Source: Candidatus Zixiibacteriota bacterium
GTDB taxonomy: Bacteria; Zixibacteria; MSB-5A5; GN15; FEB-12
Reading direction: 5' to 3'
Assembly: GCA_040753875.1 (NCBI GenBank)
Contig: JBFMDV010000001.1
Coordinates: forward strand, 51,595 to 115,594
DNA length: 64,000 nt
The notes beneath the pieces were generated by a model, which was not told the DNA's origin, searched no databases, and was given only the letters and a program-made list of their open reading frames with translations. Of this stretch, positions 8,084 through 17,637 are shown in pieces. The position numbers were made by a program, and so were the translations under genes. The number at the start of each line of letters is the position of its first letter. Positions within the stretch are counted from its first letter, which is position 1.

Positions 8084-8821
8084 ATGCAGAAACTCAAGCC
8101 CAGGGCGATCATATTTGATCTCGGTTCTACGCTCATTGAATACGAAGTAGTCTCGTGGGACCAGCTTAACCAATTTTGTTCGCAGAGTGCCCGTCAATTC
8201 CTGATTGCCGAGGGGTATCTGGTCCCCGACGAGGCGGAATTTCACGCCGCCTTTGAGTCTGCGAAGTCGGCCTATCGTAAGGCCGCCTCTGAGACACTTG
8301 TCGAGTGGGATGTCCCGACTGTTGCGGCCGTCTACCTGGATGCACTCCAGATCAATTTCCCGTCGCCCAGGCTCGATGAATTCTTCGATGCCTACTACGC
8401 GCCGGTGGATCGATTGCTCTATATCTACGATGATACCATAGCCGCTCTTGAATTGCTCAAGGCTCGGTTCGGTGTTATCGGTCTCATCTCCAATACGGTC
8501 TTTCCCGAGAGGGCGCATCGACGAGAGCTACGACGGTTCGGTATCGAACCATTCCTCAATTTCGCCATTTTCAGTTCAACGTTCGGTCTGCGCAAGCCTC
8601 ATCCCGATATATTCCTGAAAGCGGCCGAATTGGCCGGAGCCGAACCATCGGAGTGCGTCTATGTAGGGGACCGCTACGTCGAGGACATTCTTGGCCCTGC
8701 CGCCGTCGGGATGCCGGCCATCCTTCGCGTAAAAGAGGGCCGCGAGTACCCGGCCGATATGCCGGAGTCCGTGCGCAAGGTGGCCACGCTGACGGAACTA
8801 CATTTCCATATCGAAATTTGA
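8084..8821 (+). CDS. HAD family hydrolase-like protein with altered motif I
   Basis: 245-aa haloacid dehalogenase superfamily protein. Motif I reads IIFDLGSTLIE, keeping the nucleophilic Asp but with Gly where catalytically competent phosphatases usually have the second (acid/base) Asp. Motif II is LISNT, motif III lies near RKPHPDIF, and motif IV is VYVGDRYVEDILGP. The cap region between motif I and II is helical (subfamily I-like). It could be a phosphatase with altered chemistry or a non-phosphatase HAD; the substrate is unknown. It starts 9 nt after ddl and probably shares its transcript. Confidence 0.85.
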   Translation: MQKLKPRAIIFDLGSTLIEYEVVSWDQLNQFCSQSARQFLIAEGYLVPDEAEFHAAFESAKSAYRKAASETLVEWDVPTVAAVYLDALQINFPSPRLDEFFDAYYAPVDRLLYIYDDTIAALELLKARFGVIGLISNTVFPERAHRRELRRFGIEPFLNFAIFSSTFGLRKPHPDIFLKAAELAGAEPSECVYVGDRYVEDILGPAAVGMPAILRVKEGREYPADMPESVRKVATLTELHFHIEI

Positions 8822-8923
8822 GTAGACGCGCGAATCCGCACATCCTATATTCCGTTTTCATGACATGATTGATGAACGATCCGCCTCAGGTTGGCGCATT
8901 CAAACTACACACGAGGTGCTACA

Positions 8924-10000
8924 GTGGATACAACTGAACAGCTTCTGAAACGACTCACCGAGGCCAACGGCGTCTCCGGATACGAAGACGACGTGCGCGC
9001 TCTCATGGCCGCCGAGCTGAAGGGGAAGGTAGCCGAGATTCAGTATGACAAGATGGGCTCGATCCTTGGGCGCAAGAAGGGGACAGCGGCCGATCCCAAG
9101 GTCATGGTGGTGGGGCACTTGGATGAGATCGGCTTCATGGTGAAAGAGATCACCAAGGAAGGATATATCAAGTTTCTGCCGCTCGGCGGCTGGTGGGGTC
9201 ATGTGGCGCTTGGCCAGCGGATGCGTATCATCACCGCAAAAGGGCCTGTCCTCGGTGTGATCGGCAGCAAACCACCCCACATGCTCCTTCAACCCGAACG
9301 CGAGAAAGTGCTCGATATCAAAGATATGTTCATCGATGTCGGTTGCCAGGAAAAGTTCGATGTCAAGAAAAAGCTCGGGATCAAACTCGGCGATCCGATC
9401 ATCCCGGACAGTCAGTTCACGATTCTCGGCAACCAGAGCATGTATATGTCCAAAGCGTTTGACAACCGCGTTGCATGCGCGATCGTGGTAGATGTGATCA
9501 GCCGTCTGCAGAAAGTCAAGCACCCCAATACCGTGCTGGGCTGTGCCTCCACGCAGGAGGAAGTCGGTATCCGGGGCGCCCAGACTCTCGCGCATCTGGC
9601 TGACCCCGACGTGTGCATCGTGGTCGATACCGGCATTGCACTTGATATGCCGCCCGATGGCTATAGCCGCTCCGAGAAGCTGGGCGGCGGGCCGGCGATC
9701 CTTCTGTATGATGCGGTGATGATACCAAATATCCGTCTCCGCGATCTGGTTATCCAGACCGCCGAGAAGAACAAGATGAAGTTTCACCTGACCTACATGG
9801 AACGGGGCGGGACGGACGGCGGTCGCATACATATCAGTCGGATCGGCGTCCCGTCTATCGTCATAGGGCCGCCGGTTCGGTATATCCACAGCCATAACGC
9901 GATTCTGAATCGCGCCGATTATGACAATACGGTCAAGCTGATAGTGGAATTGATCAAGCGTCTGGATAACAGGACGGTCAAAGGGTTGACGGAGGCATAA
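8924..10000 (+). CDS. M42 family metallopeptidase (glutamyl aminopeptidase-like)
   Basis: 358-aa dinuclear metal aminopeptidase. Candidate ligands and catalytic residues follow the M42 pattern: the His of VVGHLDEIGF, the Asp of KAFDNRVAC, the Glu pair of STQEEVGIRGA, the Asp of VVDTGIALD, and the His of RYIHSHNAI. Start: GTG 8924, preceded by GAGG at 8913-8916; the frame opens at a TTG at 8891 but those extra residues are unconserved. M42 enzymes trim peptides, often as large tetrahedral assemblies, in the cytoplasm. It lies just upstream of cysS. Confidence 0.93.
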   Translation: MDTTEQLLKRLTEANGVSGYEDDVRALMAAELKGKVAEIQYDKMGSILGRKKGTAADPKVMVVGHLDEIGFMVKEITKEGYIKFLPLGGWWGHVALGQRMRIITAKGPVLGVIGSKPPHMLLQPEREKVLDIKDMFIDVGCQEKFDVKKKLGIKLGDPIIPDSQFTILGNQSMYMSKAFDNRVACAIVVDVISRLQKVKHPNTVLGCASTQEEVGIRGAQTLAHLADPDVCIVVDTGIALDMPPDGYSRSEKLGGGPAILLYDAVMIPNIRLRDLVIQTAEKNKMKFHLTYMERGGTDGGRIHISRIGVPSIVIGPPVRYIHSHNAILNRADYDNTVKLIVELIKRLDNRTVKGLTEA

Positions 10001-10005
10001 CGGGC

Positions 10006-11400
10006 ATGCCGTTGGTATTCAAGAACAGTTACTCACGGGTGAAGGAGGAATTCAAGCCGATCGTACCGGGCGAAGTACGCATGTACACGTGCGGGCCGAC
10101 GGTCTACAATTTTGCTCATATCGGCAATTTTCGCGCCTATACCTTCGAGGACCTACTCCGCCGCTACCTCAAATACAAGGGGTATACGGTCACCCAGGTC
10201 ATGAACCTGACCGATATCGACGACAAGATCATCAAGGGGACCATTCAGCAAAAAGTCACGCTGAAGCAGTTCACTGCGCCGTATATCAAGGCGTTCTTCG
10301 AAGACATGGACAATCTTGGCATCGAGCGTGCCGAGATATATCCAGCCGCCACCGACCATATCCCGGAGATGGTGGCGCTGGTCAAGAAACTGGTCGAACG
10401 AGGTCATGCCTATGAAGTGAACGGCGATTACTATTTCAAGATCGCTTCATTCCCTCCCTACGGGCGTCTGGCCAATTTGGATATGGAAGGGCTGAAACCC
10501 GGCGCCCGGGTACAGGCCGACGAATACGAGAAGGAATCGGTGTCCGATTTCGCGCTGTGGAAAGCACATGATGAGTCCGATGGCGATGTGTTCTGGGAAA
10601 CCGAGATCGGCAAGGGGAGACCCGGCTGGCACCTGGAATGCTCGGCTATGTCTCAGAAGTATCTCGGCACGACCTTCGACATTCACACCGGCGGTGTCGA
10701 CAACATGTTTCCGCATCACGAAAACGAGATCGCACAATCGGAAGGGGCCAGCGGGAAACGGTTTGTCAACTACTGGCTGCATTGCGAGCACTTGATAGTC
10801 GAGGGGCGGAAGATGTCCAAGTCGCTCGGCAACTATTTCACGCTGCGCGATATTCTGGACAAGGGGTATTCCGGCAGCGTCGTGCGATATCTATTGCTGG
10901 CGACTCACTATCGCCAACAGCTCAACTTTACGTTTGAAGGACTCGATGCCGCGCGTCACGCGCTGGAGCGTTATAACGACTTCATCGCCAACCTCTCGGA
11001 TTTCGCGGGCGGCCGGTCCGATGGCTCCGCCGAGATGACTATCAGCGCCGCATTGAAGGGATTTGAAGAGAACCTTGACGACGACCTCAATATCTCCGGG
11101 GCTCTTGGCGTACTGTTCGATTTTATCCGTGACATCAATCGGCTCAAAGCGGAGAACCGCCTTTCGGAGGACGAACGGGACAAGGCGCTGTTTGCAATCC
11201 GGCGATTTGATACGGTACTGAACCTGCAGACCCGGGTGGTATCGCTCGATACCGAGATCGAGGAGTTGATACGACAACGCGCGGAGGCACGCAAGCAGAA
11301 GAACTTCGCGCTATCGGACAAAATTCGGGATAACCTGCTTGGCCGCGGGATCGTCCTCGAGGATACCCCCCAGGGGGTAAAATGGAAGCGCAAAGTGTAG
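10006..11400 (+). CDS. cysS: Cysteinyl-tRNA synthetase
   Basis: 464-aa class I aminoacyl-tRNA synthetase. The HIGH-type signature appears in VYNFAHIGNFRAY, with the zinc-binding Cys in MYTCGPTVYN and later zinc ligands in WHLECSAMS and FPHHENEIAQ; KMSKSLGNYFT is the KMSKS loop. The start is 5 nt after the M42 stop. It charges tRNA-Cys. Length is normal for the bacterial enzyme. Confidence 0.97.
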   Translation: MPLVFKNSYSRVKEEFKPIVPGEVRMYTCGPTVYNFAHIGNFRAYTFEDLLRRYLKYKGYTVTQVMNLTDIDDKIIKGTIQQKVTLKQFTAPYIKAFFEDMDNLGIERAEIYPAATDHIPEMVALVKKLVERGHAYEVNGDYYFKIASFPPYGRLANLDMEGLKPGARVQADEYEKESVSDFALWKAHDESDGDVFWETEIGKGRPGWHLECSAMSQKYLGTTFDIHTGGVDNMFPHHENEIAQSEGASGKRFVNYWLHCEHLIVEGRKMSKSLGNYFTLRDILDKGYSGSVVRYLLLATHYRQQLNFTFEGLDAARHALERYNDFIANLSDFAGGRSDGSAEMTISAALKGFEENLDDDLNISGALGVLFDFIRDINRLKAENRLSEDERDKALFAIRRFDTVLNLQTRVVSLDTEIEELIRQRAEARKQKNFALSDKIRDNLLGRGIVLEDTPQGVKWKRKV

Positions 11401-11436
11401 GTGCGTTCATAAGGGCGCAAACGCTGCAGAATCTGC

Positions 11437-11465
11437 TTGAACCTCATTCAGTCATTGCGTTTATT
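11437..11465 (+). promoter_or_regulatory. Possible promoter of tRNA-Thr
   Basis: TTGAAC (11437-11442), a 17-nt spacer and TTTATT (11460-11465) lie 18 nt upstream of tRNA-Thr. The -10 box is only moderate. Confidence 0.35.
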
Positions 11466-11482
11466 CTGCTCAGAAATAGCCG

Positions 11483-11555
11483 GCCGGCGTAACTCAGTTG
11501 GTAGAGTACCTGATTTGTAATCAGGCTGTCGGGGGTTCGAGTCCCTTCGCCGGCT
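11483..11555 (+). tRNA. tRNA-Thr (anticodon UGU)
   Basis: 73-nt cloverleaf: acceptor GCCGGCG/CGCCGGC, D arm ACTC..GAGT, anticodon stem CCTGA/TCAGG with loop TTTGTAA (anticodon TGT), T arm GGGGG-TTCGAGT-CCCTT with two G-T pairs, discriminator T. The 3' CCA is not encoded, unlike tRNA-Tyr at 29298. It sits between cysS and rmlB. Confidence 0.96.
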
Positions 11556-11594
11556 TCTTCACCCGCCATCGTCCATGAACAGTAGGAATCTCTG

Positions 11595-12656
11595 ATGTTG
11601 CTGTCCGGATATGAAAGGCGTATCGCCGTCACGGGCGGGGCAGGATTCATCGGCTCGAATCTCCTGCTTCGCCTGGTATCGAAATATCCGGACTACGGGT
11701 TTGTCAACATTGACTGTCTTACCTACGCAGGAAACCTGGCCAATCTTCGTCAGATCGAGCGCGCCCCCAGCTACCGTTTTGAGAAAGTGGACATTTGCGA
11801 TCCTGCGTCTCTTCGGGCCTTATTCGAGAAGTACGCCTTCACAGACGTAATTCACCTGGCCGCCGAGACACACGTTGACCGCTCCATCATTGGTCCTGCG
11901 GCATTCATTCAAACCAATATAGTGGGTACGTTCAATCTTCTGGAAATGGTGCGAGAGCGCAGTTCGAAGACCGGACGGATGCGGTTCGTGTACGTTTCCA
12001 CAGACGAAGTATACGGGTCGGACGGTGAATCTGGACGGTTTGTCGAAACCAGCCCGTTTCGACCAAGCTCACCATACGCAGCCTCAAAGGCAGCCGCTGA
12101 CAATCTGGTGAGCGCCTACCACCGGACGTATGGTGTGGACACGGTCGTGGCGCGATGCTGCAATTGCTACGGACCATACCAATTCCCTGAGAAGCTGATT
12201 CCGCTGATGATTCTGAACAGTATTGCCGGAAAAGAACTCCCGATCTATGGCGATGGACAGCAGATCCGCGATTGGTTGCATGTGAGCGATTGTTGCAACG
12301 TCCTTGATTTGCTTCTTCACCGTGGTCGTGTCGGTACCACCTACAACGTTGCTGCCAATGTCGAGTTACCGAACGTGGAATTAGTCACGCGTCTGTGTCG
12401 CTTGATCGATCGGGAGCAGGGGGGAGGTCAAACAGAGAGTCTGATCAAATATGTGAGTGACCGTCCAGGGCACGACCGCCGATATGCACTCGATTGCAGC
12501 CAACTACGAGACGAGCTGGGCTGGAGCCCGGGGTTGTCTCTCGATGAAGGACTTATGCGGACGGTGAAATGGTACCTGGAGAATCAGGATTGGTTGACCG
12601 CATGTGCCTCCGGAGAGTATCAGAAATACTACGAACGGATGTATGCTGATCGATGA
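11595..12656 (+). CDS. rmlB: dTDP-glucose 4,6-dehydratase
   Basis: 353-aa extended short-chain dehydrogenase that converts dTDP-glucose to dTDP-4-keto-6-deoxyglucose, the second step of dTDP-L-rhamnose synthesis. The NAD-binding glycine motif is [10 protein letters not shown] near residue 13; [12 protein letters not shown] and YVSTDEVYG are signatures, with the catalytic YxxxK as YAASKAA. It opens the polysaccharide locus, 40 nt after tRNA-Thr, and its 3' end overlaps rmlA. Confidence 0.96.
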   Translation: MLLSGYERRIAVTGGAGFIGSNLLLRLVSKYPDYGFVNIDCLTYAGNLANLRQIERAPSYRFEKVDICDPASLRALFEKYAFTDVIHLAAETHVDRSIIGPAAFIQTNIVGTFNLLEMVRERSSKTGRMRFVYVSTDEVYGSDGESGRFVETSPFRPSSPYAASKAAADNLVSAYHRTYGVDTVVARCCNCYGPYQFPEKLIPLMILNSIAGKELPIYGDGQQIRDWLHVSDCCNVLDLLLHRGRVGTTYNVAANVELPNVELVTRLCRLIDREQGGGQTESLIKYVSDRPGHDRRYALDCSQLRDELGWSPGLSLDEGLMRTVKWYLENQDWLTACASGEYQKYYERMYADR

Positions 12657-13560
12657 GGCTGGATTGACGCCATCAGGGATCACCAAAGGGATCATCCTCG
12701 CCGGCGGGGCCGGGAGTCGGCTCTATCCCGCCACCCGGGCTGCCTGCAAGCAACTGCTGCCTGTTTACGATAAACCGCTCGTATACTATCCGTTGTCGAC
12801 ACTCATGCTGATGGGTATTCGCGATATTCTGATCATCTCCACGCCGGCGGACCTGACCCGCTTTCGCGACCTGTTCGGCGATGGCCATCAGCTTGGACTT
12901 CGGTTCACGTATGCCGAACAGCCAAAACCTGAAGGTATAGCGCAGGCGCTAATCATCGGCGAGCAGTTTATTGACTGCAATCCGGTTGCGCTGATCCTTG
13001 GTGATAACATCTTTCACGGTACCTTTGACTTTCATGCCATCGCATCTGGATTCCAAAAAGGTGCAGTTATATTCGGATGCAGTGTGCCCGATCCGGGTCG
13101 GTTCGGTGTGCTGGGGTTCGATCGAAATGGGAATGTGCTTTCGATTGAGGAAAAACCGGATCAACCTAAATCGAGTTATGCTGTCACTGGCCTCTACCTA
13201 TACGACGGTCAGGCCGTGGACATAGCGAAGGCCCTTAAGCCGTCGAATCGAAACGAGCTGGAGATCACTGACGTCAACCGCACGTACCTCGACCGCGGCC
13301 AGTTGTCGGTCGTCAGATTCGAACACGGTATGGTGTGGCTCGATACCGGTACGCACGAGAGCATGCTGGAGGCAGGGAATTTCATCGCGACGATCGAGAA
13401 ACGCCAGGGTCGCAAGATCGCCTGCATCGAAGAGATCGCGTACCGCATGCGGTATATTGAGCGGTCACAATTCGAAAAACTGGTATCTGAAATGACGAAT
13501 AACAGCTACAAGACATACCTGGACGGAGTATTACGGGAGGCGGATGACCGTTCGTCGTAG
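12643..13560 (+). CDS. rmlA: Glucose-1-phosphate thymidylyltransferase
   Basis: 305 aa from ATG 12643; makes dTDP-glucose from dTTP and glucose 1-phosphate, the first step of the pathway. [17 protein letters not shown] is the nucleotide-binding loop; [27 protein letters not shown] and [13 protein letters not shown] are family segments. The N-terminus is about 12-14 residues longer than typical before the KGIILAGG motif; no better start is seen downstream. It overlaps rmlB by 14 nt and rmlD by 17 nt. Confidence 0.95.
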   Translation: MLIDEAGLTPSGITKGIILAGGAGSRLYPATRAACKQLLPVYDKPLVYYPLSTLMLMGIRDILIISTPADLTRFRDLFGDGHQLGLRFTYAEQPKPEGIAQALIIGEQFIDCNPVALILGDNIFHGTFDFHAIASGFQKGAVIFGCSVPDPGRFGVLGFDRNGNVLSIEEKPDQPKSSYAVTGLYLYDGQAVDIAKALKPSNRNELEITDVNRTYLDRGQLSVVRFEHGMVWLDTGTHESMLEAGNFIATIEKRQGRKIACIEEIAYRMRYIERSQFEKLVSEMTNNSYKTYLDGVLREADDRSS

Positions 13561-14440
13561 GGTCCTTGTTACCGGGTGCCGCGGCCGGCTCGGTACAGAA
13601 CTGATGCGCTTCCTTAGCGACGATTTCGATATGCTCGGAGTCGATCGTCACGATCTGGACGTCACCGATTCGGACAAAGTGTTCGCCTGCATTCGCACGA
13701 TTAGACCAGATGTAGTTCTGCACACTGCGGCGGTCACCAATGTCGATGCGTGCGAAAAGGACCCCGCAGGCGCAATCAGCGTCAATGACACCGGAGCAGG
13801 GAACGTGGCGAGAGCCTGTGAGGAGTCACACGCTGCGCTCGTATGTTACTCAACGGACTACGTTTTTGATGGCCGAAAGTGCAAACCATATACAGAGACA
13901 GATCTTCCCAATCCGGTTAATCGTTACGGCCAAAGCAAACTGGCGGGCGAACGGACGGTCCTTGCATTGTGCCGGGGTGCTGTCGTTCTGCGGGTGGCCT
14001 GGTTGTATGGTATTTACGGAAGCAACTTTGTGAAGTCGGTAGTGCAAGGGGCCAGGTCGCAGCAGGAGACGCGTGGCACCGGAAAGACTGTGGCGCCGAT
14101 GCGCATCATCGAGGACCAGACAGGAACGCCTACCTGGACGGCTGAGGTGGCACGGCAGACTAGAACTGTGGTCGAGAATGATCTATCCGGAGTCCTGCAC
14201 GCCACCGCGAACGGATCGGCTACATGGTTGGAATGGGCAAAACTGATCTTGTCGGAGCTTGCACTTGTGGCAGAGATTCAGCCATGTAAGGCACAGGACT
14301 TCTGGGGCGGCGTGCCCCGCCCGGTGTCCTCGGTGTTGGAAAACGTTCGTTTACGGAAAGCCGGTATGGACCTTATGAGACCCTGGGATATTGCCCTTGG
14401 CGAGTTCCTGGCTCAATACAAACGGGAGTTGTTGGCATGA
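13544..14440 (+). CDS. rmlD: dTDP-4-dehydrorhamnose reductase
   Basis: 298-aa NAD(P)H-dependent reductase, the last rhamnose step. The N-terminal [14 protein letters not shown] is the cofactor loop; [23 protein letters not shown] and [11 protein letters not shown] (YxxxK catalytic pair) are diagnostic. It starts inside the end of rmlA and ends on the ATGA shared with the RmlC-like gene. Confidence 0.94.
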   Translation: MTVRRRVLVTGCRGRLGTELMRFLSDDFDMLGVDRHDLDVTDSDKVFACIRTIRPDVVLHTAAVTNVDACEKDPAGAISVNDTGAGNVARACEESHAALVCYSTDYVFDGRKCKPYTETDLPNPVNRYGQSKLAGERTVLALCRGAVVLRVAWLYGIYGSNFVKSVVQGARSQQETRGTGKTVAPMRIIEDQTGTPTWTAEVARQTRTVVENDLSGVLHATANGSATWLEWAKLILSELALVAEIQPCKAQDFWGGVPRPVSSVLENVRLRKAGMDLMRPWDIALGEFLAQYKRELLA

Positions 14441-14910
14441 TCGAGTGTCCAATTCCTGGTGTCGAGATCCGAACGCTCATGCGGCATTCGGACCATCGCG
14501 GCTGGCTCATGGAATTGTTTCGAAAAGACGAACTTCCGGCTGAGCAATTCCCCGCTATGGGCTATGTTTCCATGCTCGTTTCGGGGGCAGTTCGGGGACC
14601 GCACGAGCACCGTACCCAGACCGACTACTTTGTGCTTTGGGGACCTTCTGACGTCAGATTGTATCTGTGGGATAATCGATCTGCCTCGCCCACTAAGGGG
14701 GTTTCCTGGGTAATGGATTTTGAAGAGTACGACGCGGTCGCTGTCCTCATTCCACCTGGTGTGGTACACGCCTACGAGAATGTCGGGTCGAAAGACACCT
14801 ACGTCATCAACTTGCCCAACCGCTTGTATGCTGGACCGGGGCGGACTGAAGAGATCGACGAAATTCGACACGAGGACGATCCCAACTCGCCTTTCAGGAC
14901 CCGATCATAA
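14437..14910 (+). CDS. RmlC-like cupin, probable dTDP-4-dehydrorhamnose 3,5-epimerase
   Basis: 157-aa cupin-fold protein. AVRGPHEH (residues 51-58) occupies the place of the RmlC catalytic-His motif, IPPGVVHAYENVG (105-117) is the second cupin motif, and NRLYAGPG plus the acidic DDPNSPF tail match the RmlC architecture. It is shorter than classic RmlC (about 180 aa) and belongs to a divergent branch. It is the only epimerase candidate next to rmlB, rmlA and rmlD, so it most likely completes dTDP-L-rhamnose; a sugar 3- or 4-isomerase role is an alternative. Confidence 0.8.
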   Translation: MIECPIPGVEIRTLMRHSDHRGWLMELFRKDELPAEQFPAMGYVSMLVSGAVRGPHEHRTQTDYFVLWGPSDVRLYLWDNRSASPTKGVSWVMDFEEYDAVAVLIPPGVVHAYENVGSKDTYVINLPNRLYAGPGRTEEIDEIRHEDDPNSPFRTRS

Positions 14911-15272
14911 GAGTCGTCAATCGCACCCACCTATTTTTCGGAATCATTTTCCCGCACCGCTAACCATTCCTTTCCGGGTTAGTCGATGCCCCTGGTACGA
15001 TCTTGCTCCTTCTTGAACTTTCGTGGGTCGTAACCCGTTGGGCGCTAAGGTGTGACTTGTTTGTCACCTAACGGCACGAATCTTGTATGCATTTTGCCTG
15101 GTTAAGTGGAGAAAATTGGATGCAAGGACGCATCATACACCAGTCTTTAGTTTCCCCTGCGTGTCGCTGTCGGCGGTCTGACTCATTTGCTCTGTGCCGT
15201 CATTCGACGCCCAGCAGGGCGGAATCATACCGCAGCAGATTCACACCGCGAAGAGGAGAGAGGGTCTGATCG
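14911..15272 (+). other. Intergenic region between the rhamnose and pseudaminic acid genes
   Basis: 362 nt without a convincing gene. It contains a near-match to a sigma54 promoter at 15073-15086 and ends in a purine-rich ribosome-binding stretch (GAGGAGAGAGGG) before pseB. This is the longest gap in the locus and probably holds the promoter of a separate pse-wzx transcript. Confidence 0.6.
15073..15086 (+). promoter_or_regulatory. Sigma54-like -24/-12 element upstream of pseB
   Basis: GGCACGAATCTTGT reads as a perfect -24 half (GGCACG), the correct 10-nt gap between the GG and the second dinucleotide, and a -12 half with GT instead of the invariant GC. The imperfect -12 makes it a weak candidate. 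Confidence 0.25.
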
Positions 15273-16355
15273 ATGTTTTCAGGTAAGTCAGTCTTGGTTA
15301 CCGGCGGCACTGGTTCGTTTGGCCGCAAATTCGTCGAAACCGTATTGGCGAGATTTCCAGAGACAAAGCGGCTGGTCATCTATTCGCGAGACGAACTCAA
15401 GCAACACGAAATGGCGCAACAATTCCCCGTATCGAAATACCCGCAATTGCGATTCTTCATAGGTGATGTCCGCGACAAGGAGCGGCTGTTTCGCGCGATG
15501 GAGGGGGCCGACATCGTGATCCACTCCGCGGCGCTCAAGCAAGTGCCGGCCTGCGAATACAATCCCTTTGAGGCCGTCAAAACCAATATTCTGGGAGCCC
15601 AGAATGTCATCGAGACGGCCATAGATCGCAATGTCCAGCGTGTCGTGGCTCTTTCGACCGACAAAGCGGCAGCTCCGATCAACCTGTATGGTGCGACCAA
15701 GCTCTGTTCCGACAAGCTGTTCGTATCGGCCAATAACTTCAAGGGAAGTCGGGACATTCGTTTTGCGGTGGTCCGGTACGGCAATGTGATTGGGAGCAGG
15801 GGAAGCGTGATTCCGTTTTTTCTCCAGCGCCGCAACGACGCCTTCATCCCGATCACCGACCCGCGCATGACACGATTCAATATCACCCTTGAGCAGGGTA
15901 TCAACCTCGTCCTGCATGCCATCGCCAACATGTGGGGAGGCGAGATCTATGTGCCCAAGATCCCGTCGTATCGGATCACCGATCTGGCCACGGCCATAGC
16001 GCCGAACACGCCACAGCAGGTTGTGGGAATCCGCCCAGGCGAGAAGCTTCACGAGGAGATGATAACCGAAACCGATGCCATGAACGCCGTCGAGTGCGGC
16101 GACTATTTTGTCATTCTCCCCCCTACACCTCACTGGAATATCGGTTCCTTTACAGAGCTGTTTCACGGTACGCGATGCCCTGATGGCTTTCGTTACTGCA
16201 GCGGCGCCAATAGCGATTGGTTGACCATCCCGCAGATTCGACATCTCATTCGAACCCACCTGGACCCCGAATTCTCGGTCGAAGGCGAGACCTTCGGTTG
16301 GGAGAAGAGACTGATCACCGTCCATGCCCCGAAGGAGTCGCTGCAATGCCGCTGA
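15273..16355 (+). CDS. pseB: UDP-N-acetylglucosamine 4,6-dehydratase (inverting)
   Basis: 360-aa short-chain dehydrogenase that dehydrates and C5-epimerises UDP-GlcNAc, the first step to pseudaminic acid. VLVTGGTGSFGRKFV (residues 7-21) is the cofactor loop; YSRDELKQHEM, HSAALKQVPACEYNP and STDKAAAPINLYGATK are typical of the PseB/FlaA1 branch. It starts after a GAGGAGAGAGGG ribosome-binding region and overlaps pseC by 10 nt. Confidence 0.95.
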   Translation: MFSGKSVLVTGGTGSFGRKFVETVLARFPETKRLVIYSRDELKQHEMAQQFPVSKYPQLRFFIGDVRDKERLFRAMEGADIVIHSAALKQVPACEYNPFEAVKTNILGAQNVIETAIDRNVQRVVALSTDKAAAPINLYGATKLCSDKLFVSANNFKGSRDIRFAVVRYGNVIGSRGSVIPFFLQRRNDAFIPITDPRMTRFNITLEQGINLVLHAIANMWGGEIYVPKIPSYRITDLATAIAPNTPQQVVGIRPGEKLHEEMITETDAMNAVECGDYFVILPPTPHWNIGSFTELFHGTRCPDGFRYCSGANSDWLTIPQIRHLIRTHLDPEFSVEGETFGWEKRLITVHAPKESLQCR

Positions 16356-17623
16356 GCAATTCGCACCCCGGGTTCCTGCCGTATGGACGGCAGTCGGTGA
16401 CCCCTGGTGACATACAAGCGGTTATAGAAGTGCTGCAATCGGACTGGTGGACTCAGGGGCCGATGATCGAGCAGTTTGAACACGACCTGGCTTGCAGGAT
16501 TGGGGCCACATATGCAGTCGCATGCTCCAGCGGCACGGCGGCGCTTCATCTGGCGATGCTTGCCCTCGGACTCGGCGACGGAGACGCGATCGTTACCAGC
16601 CCCAATACATTCGTGGCCAGCGCCAATGGTGCTCGCTATACCGGCGCCGAAGTGTTATTCGCGGAGATCGACGCCGCCACCGGGAACATGAATCCGGACC
16701 GGCTCGAAACGTTGCTTGCGCACGATACTCCCCGGCGGATCAAGGCGGTCGTGCCTGTGCACTTTGCCGGTCTTCCGTGCGACATTGAACGTATCGCGCG
16801 GCTGGCCGACCGACATGGCGCGGTTGTTGTCGAGGACGCATGTCACGCGTTGGGCGCGACAATTGGAATTGAGGGTTCGGTTCACGCGGTCGGTTCAAAC
16901 ACACATAGTGCCATGACTGTTTTCTCGTTCCACCCGGTCAAGCACGTGGCCATGGGGGAAGGGGGAGCCGTTACTACCAACGATGCCGAGTTGGCAGAAC
17001 GCCTTCGCCGCTTTCGAAGCCACGGTATTGTCAGAAATGAGTTTGTGAATGCCGACTTGGCGTATGCGCCAGACGGAAAGCCGAATCCGTGGTACTACGA
17101 AATGTCCGATCTCGGCTTCAACTATCGACTCACCGACCTTCAGGCAGTCCTTGGCAGAAGTCAGTTGCAGCGTCTGGATGCGTCAGTTGCCAGGCGTCAG
17201 GAGTTGGCACGGGCATATAGCCGAAAATTACAGGAGGCCTTCGTCGATGGTACAGTTCGACCCCTGCATGATCCGTCCGTATCCGGGCATGCGTTTCATC
17301 TGTTTGTCGTCCGTATAGATTTTGCTCGCCGTGGCGTGAGCCGGGCTAAACTGATGACTGAAATGCGCCGTCATGGCATTGGTACCCAGGTTCACTATAT
17401 TCCGGTCCCAATGCAGCCGTACTATCGTAAGCGATACGGTTTCAAACAAGGCGACTTTCCGGTTTCCGAAGAATACTACGCGCAGGCTCTGAGCCTTCCC
17501 ATGTATCCGGAACTTACCATCCATGATATAGAGCGCGTGGTGACGACGCTGAGAGATCTGCTCGCCGATGCCACCGATGTTGCCGCCATCGACCCGATCA
17601 GACAAGAAGCGTCCAGCTGTTAG
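16346..17623 (+). CDS. pseC: UDP-4-amino-4,6-dideoxy-N-acetyl-beta-L-altrosamine transaminase
   Basis: 425-aa PLP-dependent DegT/DnrJ/EryC1 aminotransferase. The start at 16346 gives the PseC-like beginning FLPYGRQSVTPGDIQAV; the longer frame from 16217 overlaps pseB without conservation. ACSSGTAALHLAMLALG, EDACHALGA and SFHPVKHVAMGEGGAV (with the PLP-binding Lys in HPVKH) are present. It aminates the PseB product at C4. It is directly between pseB and the cytidylyltransferase. Confidence 0.94.
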   Translation: MPLSNSHPGFLPYGRQSVTPGDIQAVIEVLQSDWWTQGPMIEQFEHDLACRIGATYAVACSSGTAALHLAMLALGLGDGDAIVTSPNTFVASANGARYTGAEVLFAEIDAATGNMNPDRLETLLAHDTPRRIKAVVPVHFAGLPCDIERIARLADRHGAVVVEDACHALGATIGIEGSVHAVGSNTHSAMTVFSFHPVKHVAMGEGGAVTTNDAELAERLRRFRSHGIVRNEFVNADLAYAPDGKPNPWYYEMSDLGFNYRLTDLQAVLGRSQLQRLDASVARRQELARAYSRKLQEAFVDGTVRPLHDPSVSGHAFHLFVVRIDFARRGVSRAKLMTEMRRHGIGTQVHYIPVPMQPYYRKRYGFKQGDFPVSEEYYAQALSLPMYPELTIHDIERVVTTLRDLLADATDVAAIDPIRQEASSC

Positions 17624-17637
17624 AGAGAAACAATTGT

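Noticed and set aside
14992..15005. TGGTACGATCTTGC as a sigma54 promoter
   Set aside because: Only nine bases separate GG and GC instead of ten, a spacing that is not tolerated.
15288..16346. 352-aa minus-strand frame over pseB
   Set aside because: pseB on the plus strand has complete family motifs; the reverse frame is a codon-usage shadow.
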